Assembly (NCBI RefSeq): GCF_030815415.1
Contig: NZ_JAUSWW010000001.1
Span: 7,378,001-7,442,000, forward strand
Direction of reading: 5' to 3'
DNA length: 64,000 nt
Source of the DNA: Streptomyces canus
GTDB lineage: Bacteria; Actinomycetota; Actinomycetes; Streptomycetales; Streptomycetaceae
Shown: in pieces, positions 33,296-41,792 of the stretch
Layout of the letters: each line of letters opens with the position of its first letter
Position numbering within the stretch: the stretch's first letter is position 1
Position numbers and translations under genes: made by a program
The notes under the pieces: model-generated
What the model was told of the DNA's origin: nothing
Database searches by the model: none
What the model saw: only the letters and a program-made list of their open reading frames with translations

Positions 33296-33421
33296 TAACC
33301 CGAACCTTCGATCGAAGCAAAAGTCCAGGTCAGAACGGATTGTCAGTGGCATACCTCACGATGGGCACATACGGCATCCCGTATCGGGACGTGCCGTCAC
33401 ACAGACGACAGGAGGTTCGTC

Positions 33422-33991
33422 ATGGCCACCTACCACGCAGCAGCCGCCCGCCGGCGCCGCGCCACCGGCCCTGCCCCCTCACTGACCGGTCCGGCGAGCG
33501 ACGTACACCCCGTGCTCCGCAGGACCACGGCCCCGCCCGCCGCCCTCGACCTGCTCGCCCAGGCCCGTGCCGGACTCGACGAGGCCGCCGTCCTGGAGAC
33601 ACCGAACGAGCGCTATGCGACGGCCCACCTGGCCGCCCTGCGCACCGCCGCCGCCGTGCTCGCCGCGCGCGGGCGCCCGGAGCCCTCGCCCCGACGCCGG
33701 GCCAAGATCCGGAGCGCCTGGGAAGTGCTCCCCGAAATAGCCCCCGAGCTCGCCGAGTGGAGCGCGCTCTTCGCCGCCGGTGCCCGCCGCCGCGCCCGGG
33801 CCGAGGCCGGCATCCAGGGCGCGGCCAGCCGCCGGGACGCCGACGACCTCATACGCGACGTGGCGATGTTCCTGCGCCTCGTCGAGCGGATGCTGGTCCT
33901 CCAGCCGGTCCTGCCCCAGCCCCGCCAGGACACGGACGAGCCGGAACCCGGCGATCACGACACGGGCCGGGACATGCCGGACGCGGGCTGA
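33422..33991 (+). CDS. SAV_6107-type HEPN domain protein
   Basis: The 189-residue, arginine/alanine-rich protein belongs to the group annotated as SAV_6107 family HEPN domain proteins (from memory). Its helical core (about residues 38-160) contains ERYATAHLAALRTAAAVL; Arg64-x4-His69 matches the R-x4-6-H pattern of HEPN ribonucleases. The first 35 and last 25 residues look disordered. The ATG follows CAGGAGG. It is not paired with an MNT nucleotidyltransferase; the next gene is a methyltransferase. Activity is untested as far as I know. Confidence 0.75.
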   Translation: MATYHAAAARRRRATGPAPSLTGPASDVHPVLRRTTAPPAALDLLAQARAGLDEAAVLETPNERYATAHLAALRTAAAVLAARGRPEPSPRRRAKIRSAWEVLPEIAPELAEWSALFAAGARRRARAEAGIQGAASRRDADDLIRDVAMFLRLVERMLVLQPVLPQPRQDTDEPEPGDHDTGRDMPDAG

Positions 33992-34180
33992 GCCCTCCGG
34001 CACGGCATGGCACGACACTGCACGGGCTCTGCCGCCCGGACGCCACGGTGGTCGGGCGAGGTGACGGAGGCAATAGGGTGGAGGGCGCCTGAAGCCTTCC
34101 TTCTCCGGTACCCGGACGAGGAGGGCAGACCGATCGCTCCGCCTCACTGGAGGCGGTGCCGCGCCGAGGAGTCAACTGCC

Positions 34181-34951
34181 GTGTCGGACCCGCTGCGACC
34201 CCGCGCCTCTCTCCGTACCGCCGTGGTCTGGGAGGTCCTCCAGGACGCCCTCGAGCGGCGGGTCAAGGCCACGGGCCGGGACGCCCTGGACGTCCTCGAC
34301 ACCGGCGGCGGCAGCGGCAACTTCGCCGTGCCCGTCGCCCGTCTCGGCCACCGGGTCACCGTCGTCGACCCCAGCCCCAACGCGCTGTTCGCCCTGGAGC
34401 GCCGCGCCGCCGAGGCCGGCGTCGCCGACCGGGTGCGCGGTGTCCAGGGCGACGCCCACGGTCTCTTCGACGTGGTCGAGCGCGGCGCCTACGACGCGGT
34501 GCTGTGCCACGGCGTCCTGGAGTACGTCGACGACGCGGCCGAGGGCATCCGCAACGTGGTGGCCGCCCTGCGCTCCGAGGGTGTCCTCAGCCTGCTCGCG
34601 GCGGGGCTCGGCGGCGCCGTCCTCGCCCGGGCCCTCGCCGGCCACTTCAAGGAGGCCAAGCAGGCGCTCGAGGACCCGAACGGACGCTGGGGCACCGGCG
34701 ACCCCGTGCCGCGGCGCTTCACCGCCGAGCAGCTCACCGAGCTGGTCGAGGGCGCGGGCCTCGAGGTCGGTGCCGTGCACGGCGTGCGGGTCTTCGCGGA
34801 CCTGGTACCCGGCGTGCTGGTCGACACCGAGCCCGGGGCCCTGGAGGCCCTGCTCAAGCTGGAGGAGGCGGCGGCCGAACTCCCCGCCTTCCACTCCGTG
34901 GCCACACAGCTTCACGTGCTCGGTGAGACCCGAGGGACCGTCGAGGCCTGA
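34181..34951 (+). CDS. SAM-dependent class I methyltransferase
   Basis: The 256-residue protein has the SAM-binding motif DVLDTGGGSGNFAVPVARLGHRVTVVDPSPNALFAL (motif I and the acidic end of strand 2), GVQGDAHGLFDVV (motif II) and YDAVLCHGVLEYVDDAAEGIRNVVAALRSEGVLSLL, typical of a Rossmann-fold methyltransferase. Its substrate is unknown. GTG 34181 follows GAGGAG at 10 nt spacing; the frame is open further upstream without a good RBS. The HEPN gene lies 190 nt upstream on the same strand. Confidence 0.85.
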   Translation: MSDPLRPRASLRTAVVWEVLQDALERRVKATGRDALDVLDTGGGSGNFAVPVARLGHRVTVVDPSPNALFALERRAAEAGVADRVRGVQGDAHGLFDVVERGAYDAVLCHGVLEYVDDAAEGIRNVVAALRSEGVLSLLAAGLGGAVLARALAGHFKEAKQALEDPNGRWGTGDPVPRRFTAEQLTELVEGAGLEVGAVHGVRVFADLVPGVLVDTEPGALEALLKLEEAAAELPAFHSVATQLHVLGETRGTVEA

Positions 34952-35229
34952 GGCAGCCCTCCTGGTGCGGCGCTGATCAGGGACTTGGGTGCACATGGAG
35001 TACGCCACAGGCCCCCCGATCGGGCGCCCGGCGCCGTATGATCGAGGGAGACCGTCCGGCATGACGGGTCGGCCGCTGGGGAATGCAAGATCTAGCGGGC
35101 CGGGACGTGCATGGCGGAATCCCGGTTGGCCAATTGGCGTAGAGGGGCGGGTTTCACGGGGGCGATTCCCTGCCTATCCTGAAGGGACCCCCCGGGTCGC
35201 CCCGGCGACTGCACGATGAGGAGGATTCC

Positions 35230-35625
35230 GTGCCGCTCTCGGAGCACGAGCAGCGAATGCTCGAGCAGATGGAGCGAGCGCTGTACGCCGAAGATCCCAA
35301 GTTCGCGACAGCGCTTGAGGGAAGCGGGCTGCGCACGTACACCCGGCGACGGGTCTACCAGGCGGTCGCGGGCTTCCTCGTGGGTATCGCGCTCCTCATG
35401 GCAGGAATGGTCGCCAAGCAGGTCTGGCTCAGCGTGGTGGGCTTCCTCGTCATGCTGGGTTGTGCGGTGCTCGCCGTGACCGGCTGGCGCAAGGCTCCCA
35501 AGCCGGGTGAACAGCCCGCGGCCGGTGCCCCGCACGCGCGTCGTCAGGCCAGGCAGAAGCGCTCCATGATGGACCGTATCGAGCAGCGCTGGCAGAAGCG
35601 CCGTGACGAACAGGGCGGCCATTAG
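35230..35625 (+). CDS. DUF3040 membrane protein
   Basis: The 131-residue protein opens MPLSEHEQRMLEQMERALYAEDPKFA, the DUF3040 signature, followed by two membrane helices (VYQAVAGFLVGIALLMAGMVA and VWLSVVGFLVMLGCAVLAVTGW) and a basic tail (RRQARQKRSMMDRIEQRWQKRRDEQ). GATGAGGA lies before the GTG. A homologue is found just before the division cluster in mycobacteria too. Two giant hairpins follow. Function unknown. Confidence 0.88.
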   Translation: MPLSEHEQRMLEQMERALYAEDPKFATALEGSGLRTYTRRRVYQAVAGFLVGIALLMAGMVAKQVWLSVVGFLVMLGCAVLAVTGWRKAPKPGEQPAAGAPHARRQARQKRSMMDRIEQRWQKRRDEQGGH

Positions 35626-35641
35626 CTCAACTCATAGCTGA

Positions 35642-35690
35642 TGCGTGAGGGGGTGACCACCCTCCGGGAGGGTGGTCACCCCCTCACGCA
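35642..35690 (+). terminator. 23-bp perfect hairpin after DUF3040 gene
   Basis: 35642-35664 pairs perfectly with 35668-35690 around a CGG loop, followed by CGCCCTTTTG. This is an intrinsic terminator of exceptional length. Confidence 0.9.
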
Positions 35691-35748
35691 CGCCCTTTTG
35701 GCCGCGCCGATCGTCCCTTCGGTGATCGCCCGCTCGACGCCCGATCCA

Positions 35749-35794
35749 ACGGCTGAGGCCCCGACCCGTGCGAACGGGTCGGGGCCTCAGCCGT
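35749..35794 (-). terminator. 21-bp perfect hairpin with GCGA tetraloop
   Basis: 35749-35769 pairs perfectly with 35774-35794 around GCGA. It lies just beyond the stop of the convergent transglutaminase gene, probably terminating that operon. Confidence 0.88.
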
Positions 35795-35806
35795 CGCTCC
35801 GAGGGC

Positions 35807-38194
35807 TCAGCTCTCCTGGCCCGAGGGCTGCTTGCGCAGCGTCGGCCTGGCCGCCGCCACACGGGCCGTGACACCGGCCCACCACTCCGAGACCGCCCAC
35901 ACCACTCGTACGGTCGAACGCGGGGCGAGCATCGCCCGCAGCTTCGTACGCCGGGTCACCGGGACGGCCAGTCCGGCGATCACCCGCCGGACGTCCTCCG
36001 CGAGCCCCGCCGTCGGGCGCGGCCGCGGCGCGTAGAGAACCTGCTCCACCGCGTCCGCCACCCGGTGCACCGCGGTCGCGGCCGTCGGGTCGAGATGCCC
36101 CAGCCGCACGATCCGCGCCGCCGCCTTGCGCGGGGTCTGCGAATCGTCCGGAAGGATCCCGAAGTCCCACGCCGTGTCGGTCAGTTCCAGCCAGACCGCC
36201 AAGGTGTGCAGCGCCGCGTCCGCCTCGCTGCGGCCGTGCGCACCCAGTCGTACCGCCCGGATGCGGCGGCGCCACACCATCGGCGCCAGAGGGATCGCCA
36301 GCGCGGCGAGCCCGCCGAGGACCCAGGCGAGCACGACGGTCCACTTCGGACCGCCGCCGTCCGTGACCGGCAGGGCCGCGGCGGACTCGCTCGGGCAGGC
36401 TTCCAGCTTCTTCTGCTCCGCCGTGCAGCTCTCGCTCGCCGAGGGGGCGGTGGAAGGCGCGGCGCTCGCCGATCGGGACGGGACACCCGGGTCGGGCAGG
36501 TTGCTGTTCGGAGTGTCCGTCTGCGTGTATTCGGGCTGCGTGCCCCGGGTCGGAGTCGGCTCGAAGCGGGTCCAGCCCACGCCCTCGAAGTACAGCTCGG
36601 GCCAGGCGTGGGCGTCCCGCAGCCCCACCGTCACCGTGCCGTCGGCCTGCGGCGTACCCGGCGCGAAGCCCACCGCCACCCGGGCCGGGATGCCCAGGGT
36701 GCGGGCCATCGCCGCCATCGCGAAGGAGAAGTGGACGCAGAAGCCCTGCTTGTCCTTCAGGAACCGGGCGATCGCCTGGGAGCCGGAGCCGACCTGCACC
36801 TGGGTGTCGTACTGGAAACCGCCCGTCAGGGAGAAGTACTCCTGGAGCTTGACCGCCTGCTCGTAGTGGTTCGCCGAGCCCTGGGTGACCTCGCGAGCCG
36901 TGGTGGCCACGACCGCCGGCAGCGAGTCGGGTACCTCGGTGTAGTCGCGCCTGATGTCCGCGGGCGGCACCGGAGCGGCCGCCAGCTGCTCCGCCGTCGG
37001 CTGCACGACGAGGCTCTTGACCTCGTAGGTCGCCCCGCTCGTGGTCTGGTCGTGGTCGCCGACGAGGGTCATGCCCTCGGGCTCGTAGCGCCAGTCCCCG
37101 TCGATCTGCACACCGCTGGGCGGGTACGGCATCGGCAGCCAGTCCTGGCGGTAGTCCCTGGCGGCCGTGACACTGGTCGTGATCTCCGCGCGCCGGATGT
37201 CGGGGCCGAGGCCGGTCGGCGTGGGCAGCTGGTCCGGCACCTTCTCGATGTCGCGCTTGGACGGCTTCCAGGTCCGGCCGTCGAAGTCGTCCAGCGAGAC
37301 GATCCGCATATACAGGCTGCCCTGGTCCTCGGGCTCGGTGCGCAGGGACAGGACCTGGCGGTCCTCGTCCACGTTGAGGTTGTCGCGCAGGGACACCAGG
37401 GGGTTCACCGCGGAGATGGTGCCGCCGCTCCCGCTGCCGCCGCCCACACCCGCCCCGGTGGCGTCCAGGAGGCCGCCGTCCATCGCGGGCAGCGCGACCG
37501 GCACCACCAGGGCGAGCCCCAGTGCGACCGCGCCGATGCGCCGCCCGGTGCGGACCGGCGCCACCACGCCGGGCTCCCCGCCCGGGGTGCGCGGTGCCCC
37601 GCCGAAGACCCGGCCCCACTGGGAGAGCCGGTCGCGCCCCTCGGCCAGCAGTAGCATCAGATAGCCGGCCGCCGCGACCAGGAACCACAGCCAGTCGGCG
37701 CCGCCGTCGGACAGCCCCGCGGCGACGGAGTACAGCGCCAGCAGCGGCAGCCCCGCCGGAGCCGCGCTGCGGAAGGTCACCGCGAGGGTGTCCACCGCGA
37801 GGCCGATGACCAGCACACCGCCGATGATCATCAGCCGGATGCCGTCGGACTCCAGCGGCGCCGGGATCGCGTACCGCGCGACGTCGTCGCCGCCCTGCTG
37901 GAGCAGATCGGCGAACCGCTGGAACGCCTCCGGACCCGGGATCAGCCCGGCGAGAGCCTGCTCCCGGGTGAAGACCAGGGTCAGCATCATCAGTGTGACC
38001 AGGGCCTGTGCGGCCACGGTCAGCGGCCGGGCCAGCGGCACCCGCCGGGTCGCCGCGCCCACCAGCGACTGGACGCCGAGCAGCAGGGCCGCCTGCAGGA
38101 TCCACGAGGCCGGTTCGACCAGGGGCAGCAGGGCGCAGGACGCCATCAGGGTGGCCGCCCAGGCACACAGTGCCAGTCGTGCCCGCCCGCTCAT
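35807..38194 (-). CDS. TgpA-type membrane transglutaminase-like protein (DUF3488)
   Basis: The 795-residue protein has about six N-terminal membrane helices, an extracytoplasmic transglutaminase-like domain (residues about 400-540) with the triad visible as KQGFCVHFSFAMAAMARTLGIPARVAVGF (Cys), DAHAWPELYFEGVGW (His) and RFEPTP (Asp nearby), a Ser/Pro-rich linker, a further membrane helix (WTVVLAWVLGGLAALAIPLAPMVW) and a cytoplasmic C-terminus. It is the last gene of the MoxR-DUF58-TgpA operon, with an ATGA overlap. The group is linked to cell-surface functions, exact substrate unknown. Confidence 0.9.
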   Translation of the reverse strand: MSGRARLALCAWAATLMASCALLPLVEPASWILQAALLLGVQSLVGAATRRVPLARPLTVAAQALVTLMMLTLVFTREQALAGLIPGPEAFQRFADLLQQGGDDVARYAIPAPLESDGIRLMIIGGVLVIGLAVDTLAVTFRSAAPAGLPLLALYSVAAGLSDGGADWLWFLVAAAGYLMLLLAEGRDRLSQWGRVFGGAPRTPGGEPGVVAPVRTGRRIGAVALGLALVVPVALPAMDGGLLDATGAGVGGGSGSGGTISAVNPLVSLRDNLNVDEDRQVLSLRTEPEDQGSLYMRIVSLDDFDGRTWKPSKRDIEKVPDQLPTPTGLGPDIRRAEITTSVTAARDYRQDWLPMPYPPSGVQIDGDWRYEPEGMTLVGDHDQTTSGATYEVKSLVVQPTAEQLAAAPVPPADIRRDYTEVPDSLPAVVATTAREVTQGSANHYEQAVKLQEYFSLTGGFQYDTQVQVGSGSQAIARFLKDKQGFCVHFSFAMAAMARTLGIPARVAVGFAPGTPQADGTVTVGLRDAHAWPELYFEGVGWTRFEPTPTRGTQPEYTQTDTPNSNLPDPGVPSRSASAAPSTAPSASESCTAEQKKLEACPSESAAALPVTDGGGPKWTVVLAWVLGGLAALAIPLAPMVWRRRIRAVRLGAHGRSEADAALHTLAVWLELTDTAWDFGILPDDSQTPRKAAARIVRLGHLDPTAATAVHRVADAVEQVLYAPRPRPTAGLAEDVRRVIAGLAVPVTRRTKLRAMLAPRSTVRVVWAVSEWWAGVTARVAAARPTLRKQPSGQES

Positions 38195-39570
38195 GCGCGT
38201 GCCCCCTCACTGCCCGGCCCGCTCGTCGCGCCGACGCCGGTGCGCTCGCGGTCCGCCTGGCGCCACAACTCGGTCAAGGAGGCGCCCCGCGGCACGCTCA
38301 GCGCCGTCCAGCCCGCCTCACGCAGCATCCGCAACCGCTCCTCGCTCCTGTCCAACGGGCCGGCCACATCGGTCGGTTCCCGCCCCCAGCCGCCGCTGTC
38401 CAGCACGAAGGCGACCGCGCCGCCACTGCGCTGACGCATCTTGGCGGCCACCGCGGCCTGCTCCTCGTCGAGGTCGCCGAAGAAGGCGATCAGCAGCCCC
38501 TCGTTGCCCCCGCGCAGCAGGTCGTACGCCCGGGACAGACCCGTGCCGTCGGAGTGGTCGATCACCGCGAGGGTGTCCATCATCAGCCCGGCCGCGTCCG
38601 CCGACTCCTGGCTCGCGCCCGCGAAGCCGTCCGCGCCCTCGCCGGGGACCGAACTGCCGGTGTCCGTCACCAGCCGTACGGAGAAGCCTCGTTCGAGCAT
38701 GTGCACCAGCGCCGACGCCGTGCCCGACACGGCCCACTCGAAGGGCGAGTCGGGGCCCGCGCCGCGGAAGGCGAGACCCCGGGTGTCCAGCAGCACCGTG
38801 CAGCGGGCGCGCTGCGGCTGCTCCTCGCGGCGCACCATCAGCTCGCCGTAGCGCGCGGTGGAACGCCAGTGCACACGGCGCAGATCGTCGCCGTAGCGGT
38901 AGCCGCGCGGGATGACGTCGTCCTCGCCGGCCAGGGCGAGCGAGCGGTTCCGTCCGTCGCCGTACCCCTTCGCCTCACCGGCGAAGCGCACCGGCGGCAG
39001 CGGCTCCACGCGCGGGATCACCGTCAGGGTGTCGTACGACGAGAAGGACCGGGTCAGCTCGCACATGCCGAACGGGTCGGTCAGGCGCAGCTGGAGCGGG
39101 CCCAGCGGATAGCGGCCGCGCAGGTCGGAGCGGACGCGGTAGGACACCTCGCGGCGGCCGCCCGCCTCCACCCGGTCCAGCACGAAGCGGGGACGCGGGC
39201 CGAGGACGTACGGCACCCGGTCCTGGAGCATCAGCAGACCGGTGGGCAGCCGCGAGACGTTGTCCATCCGCAGATGGACACGGGCCTCGCTGCCGGAGGG
39301 CACGCGCGCGGGGGCGAGCCGGCGGCTGCCGGCCACCCGGTAGCGGGTGCGGTAGAGCACGGTCGCGCACACCAGCGGCAGCAGCGCGAGGAGCAGGCCG
39401 ACCCGGAGCAGATCGCTCTGCCCCAGGACGTACGCGCAGATGGCGGCTGCGATCCCGGCCGCCAGGAACGAGCGGCCGCGGGTCGTCAGACCGGCCAGCG
39501 CGGTGCGCACCCCGCCCTTGTCGCCCCGGTCGGCCTCGCTGTGGACCGGCCCGGCGGCGGTGGTCATCAC
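38191..39570 (-). CDS. DUF58 protein (vWA-like)
   Basis: The 459-residue protein has two N-terminal membrane helices (LAAGIAAAICAYVLGQ, LLLALLPLVCATVLY), a beta-rich region and the DUF58 block GEDDVIPRGYRYGDDLRRVHWRSTARYGELMVRREEQ followed by a vWA-like fold (RCTVLLDTRG). It is encoded between a MoxR ATPase and TgpA, and MoxR proteins act as chaperones for such vWA partners. The start is GTG 39570 or ATG 39567; both overlap the MoxR stop. Confidence 0.9.
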   Translation of the reverse strand: MMTTAAGPVHSEADRGDKGGVRTALAGLTTRGRSFLAAGIAAAICAYVLGQSDLLRVGLLLALLPLVCATVLYRTRYRVAGSRRLAPARVPSGSEARVHLRMDNVSRLPTGLLMLQDRVPYVLGPRPRFVLDRVEAGGRREVSYRVRSDLRGRYPLGPLQLRLTDPFGMCELTRSFSSYDTLTVIPRVEPLPPVRFAGEAKGYGDGRNRSLALAGEDDVIPRGYRYGDDLRRVHWRSTARYGELMVRREEQPQRARCTVLLDTRGLAFRGAGPDSPFEWAVSGTASALVHMLERGFSVRLVTDTGSSVPGEGADGFAGASQESADAAGLMMDTLAVIDHSDGTGLSRAYDLLRGGNEGLLIAFFGDLDEEQAAVAAKMRQRSGGAVAFVLDSGGWGREPTDVAGPLDRSEERLRMLREAGWTALSVPRGASLTELWRQADRERTGVGATSGPGSEGARA

Positions 39571-40595
39571 AGCCTCCGCGGCGGCTGCTGGCCGTACGCC
39601 GACGTGCCGTGCCCGAGCCCGGCGCCGCCCTGCTGCTGGGGCACCGGAGTGCGCTGCAGGATCTCCTGCACCACCTGCTCCGCCGTACGCCGGTTGAGCT
39701 GGGCCTGCGCGGTGGGCAGCAGCCGGTGGGCCAGGACAGCGACGGCGAGCGCCTGGATGTCGTCCGGCAGCGCGTACTCCCGGCCGCTCAGGGCGGCGGA
39801 CGCCTTCGCCGCGCGCAGCAGATGCAGCGTCGCGCGCGGGGAGGCGCCGAGTCTGAGGTCGGGGTGGGTGCGCGTGGCGGCGACCAGCTCCACCGCGTAG
39901 CGCCGGACCGTGTCGGCGACGTGGACGCCGCGGACGGCGTCGACCAGCTTCACGATGTCGTGCGCGTGCGCCACCGGCTGGAGGTCGTCCAGCGGGCTCA
40001 CCCCGCCATGGATGTCGAGCATCTGCAGCTCGGCCTCCGCGCTGGGGTAGCCGATGGAGACGCGCGCCATGAAGCGGTCGCGCTGGGCCTCCGGCAGCGG
40101 ATAGGTGCCCTCCATCTCGACCGGGTTCTGCGTGGCCACCACCATGAACGGGCTCGGCAGCTCGTACGTCTGCCCGTCGATCGTGACCTGCCGCTCCTCC
40201 ATGGACTCCAGAAGTGCCGACTGGGTCTTCGGCGAGGCCCGGTTGATCTCGTCGCCGATCACGATCTGCGCGAAGATCGCCCCCGGCTTGAACTCGAAGT
40301 CCCGGCGCTGCTGATCCCAGATGGACACACCCGTGATGTCCGAGGGCAGCAGGTCGGGCGTGAACTGAATACGCCGCACCGAGCAGTCGATGGACCGCGC
40401 CAGTGCCTTCGCGAGCATGGTCTTGCCGACGCCGGGGACATCTTCGATCAGAAGATGTCCCTCGGCGAGCAGTACGGTCAGCGAAAGCCGTACGACCTCG
40501 GGCTTGCCCTCGATCACACCCTCTACCGAACTGCGGACACGCTCCACAGTGGCAGTCAGATCTGTGAGGCTCGCTCGATCGTCATAGGTCGTCAC
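39567..40595 (-). CDS. MoxR-family AAA+ ATPase
   Basis: The 342-residue AAA+ protein has Walker A DVPGVGKTMLAKALA, pore/insert region, Walker B GDEINRASPKTQSALLESMEERQV, sensor 1 VVATQNPVEMEGTYPLPEAQRDRFM and a C-terminal lid. MoxR ATPases mature DUF58/vWA partner proteins. GTG 40595 follows GAGGAGGG, supporting this start. First gene of a three-gene operon with four-base overlaps. Confidence 0.93.
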   Translation of the reverse strand: MTTYDDRASLTDLTATVERVRSSVEGVIEGKPEVVRLSLTVLLAEGHLLIEDVPGVGKTMLAKALARSIDCSVRRIQFTPDLLPSDITGVSIWDQQRRDFEFKPGAIFAQIVIGDEINRASPKTQSALLESMEERQVTIDGQTYELPSPFMVVATQNPVEMEGTYPLPEAQRDRFMARVSIGYPSAEAELQMLDIHGGVSPLDDLQPVAHAHDIVKLVDAVRGVHVADTVRRYAVELVAATRTHPDLRLGASPRATLHLLRAAKASAALSGREYALPDDIQALAVAVLAHRLLPTAQAQLNRRTAEQVVQEILQRTPVPQQQGGAGLGHGTSAYGQQPPRRL

Positions 40596-40829
40596 CCGGC
40601 CCTCCTCGGCCCGTTCTTTCTCCGGGCCGACGCTCTGCGTTGCGGACCGGCCCACCCCGAATCACGGACACCGCCCGGAAAAGCGCGACGTCCATCCACG
40701 CATTCTTGCTGCCGTTACCGATTCGTGTCACTCGCCTGTGGACAACTGCCCGCGATATGTCAGGGCTTGCGGCCTTTTGGGCACCCCTGAACCGGAAATC
40801 AACAGGAGAACGACAGCTTCGGTGGTGGG

Positions 40830-41375
40830 TCAGGAGGGGTCGATCTCGCGCAGCAGGCCCGTCTTCACGTCGAACACGAAGCCGCGGATGTCGTCGGTGT
40901 GCAACAGGAACGGGGAGGTGCGCACCCGCCGCATGGACTGCCGTACGTCCTGGTCGACGTCCCGGAAGGACTCCACGGCCCAGGCCGGGCGCTGGCCGAC
41001 CTCCATCTCCAGGTCGGTGCGGAATTCCTCGGTGATCTGCTCCAGGCCGCAGCCGGTGTGGTGGATGAGGACCACGCTGCGGGTGCCGAGCTTGCGCTGG
41101 CTGATGGTGAGCGAGCGGATCACGTCGTCGGTGACCACGCCGCCCGCGTTGCGGATGGTGTGGCAGTCGCCGAGCTCCAGGCCGAGGGCCTCGTGCAGGT
41201 CGAGACGGGCGTCCATGCAGGCCACCACGGCCACGTGCAGGACGGGACGGGCGTCCATGCCGGGGTCGGTGAACGCGGAGGCGTACCGTTCGTTCGCCTC
41301 GACGAGACGGTCGGTGACGGTGTCGCCCGGTATGGCGCCTTCGGTTGCGGTGGCGCCGGTTGCAGAAGTCGTCAT
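40830..41375 (-). CDS. Beta-class carbonic anhydrase
   Basis: Interconverts CO2 and bicarbonate. The 181 residues have the zinc ligands in ACMDARLDLHEALGL (Cys, Asp/Arg dyad) and HHTGCGLEQI (His, Cys), plus IRNAGGVVTDDVIRSL. Length is typical of the small beta class. A -10-like TACCGT lies 7 nt before ATG 41375 with no RBS, so leaderless. It is divergent from the dcw cluster. Confidence 0.92.
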   Translation of the reverse strand: MTTSATGATATEGAIPGDTVTDRLVEANERYASAFTDPGMDARPVLHVAVVACMDARLDLHEALGLELGDCHTIRNAGGVVTDDVIRSLTISQRKLGTRSVVLIHHTGCGLEQITEEFRTDLEMEVGQRPAWAVESFRDVDQDVRQSMRRVRTSPFLLHTDDIRGFVFDVKTGLLREIDPS

Positions 41376-41549
41376 AGTCAAGACGGTACTGGTCACAGCC
41401 GTCCTGGTCCTGTCGTGAGATGGGAAAAAGAGCGTCATCACGTCCTTCGTGTGAGATAAGCCACAGAGGGCGGTATGTGTCCGAGCGGGTGATTTCCGGC
41501 GGTCCGTCGCCCCGCCCCGGAGCCGGGCCGCGACGCGCAGGCCGGTTGA
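41376..41549. other. Intergenic region between carbonic anhydrase and dcw promoter
   Basis: I see no gene here. It should hold the carbonic anhydrase promoter (minus strand) and the upstream part of the rsmH promoter. Confidence 0.5.
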
Positions 41550-41577
41550 TTGACCGCGAGTGACCGTGGACTAAAGT
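41550..41577 (+). promoter_or_regulatory. Probable vegetative promoter of the dcw cluster
   Basis: TTGACC (41550-41555) and TAAAGT (41572-41577) are 16 nt apart, a good match to the main-sigma consensus. Transcription would begin near 41584, leaving a leader of about 210 nt before rsmH. Confidence 0.65.
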
Positions 41578-41583
41578 GACGCG

Positions 41584-41780
41584 AAGCGGGAGGCGAGGTC
41601 TCCCTGCTGGACTGAATTCCCCAGGAGAAACCGGCCAGGTCGCCGGATCTCCCCACGTGCGCGGCGCGCACGTACGGCTCGGCCTCCTCCCGCTCCCGGC
41701 CGGCTGACGCTTTTGGCGCCGGCAGGCCTCCCCTTCACGAGCGGGCGGGGACCCGGCGGTGCGTACCGCCTCGCCGGATC
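41584..41780 (+). ncRNA. Structured leader of rsmH, candidate mraW RNA motif
   Basis: The roughly 200-nt leader contains several foldbacks, for example ACGTGCGC (41655-41662)/GCGCACGT (41666-41673), a GCGGGAG/CTCCCTGC-type pair near 41585-41610 and CGGT/ACCG near 41755. A conserved mraW RNA motif is described in actinobacterial leaders at exactly this place; whether this one fits that model needs a covariance search. Confidence 0.45.
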
Positions 41781-41792
41781 TGAGAGGGCCCC

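Noticed and set aside
34989..35219. Plus-strand ORF of 76 codons before the DUF3040 gene
   Set aside because: No RBS, no family, Pro/Arg/Gly-rich; the region is more likely the leader or promoter of the DUF3040 gene.
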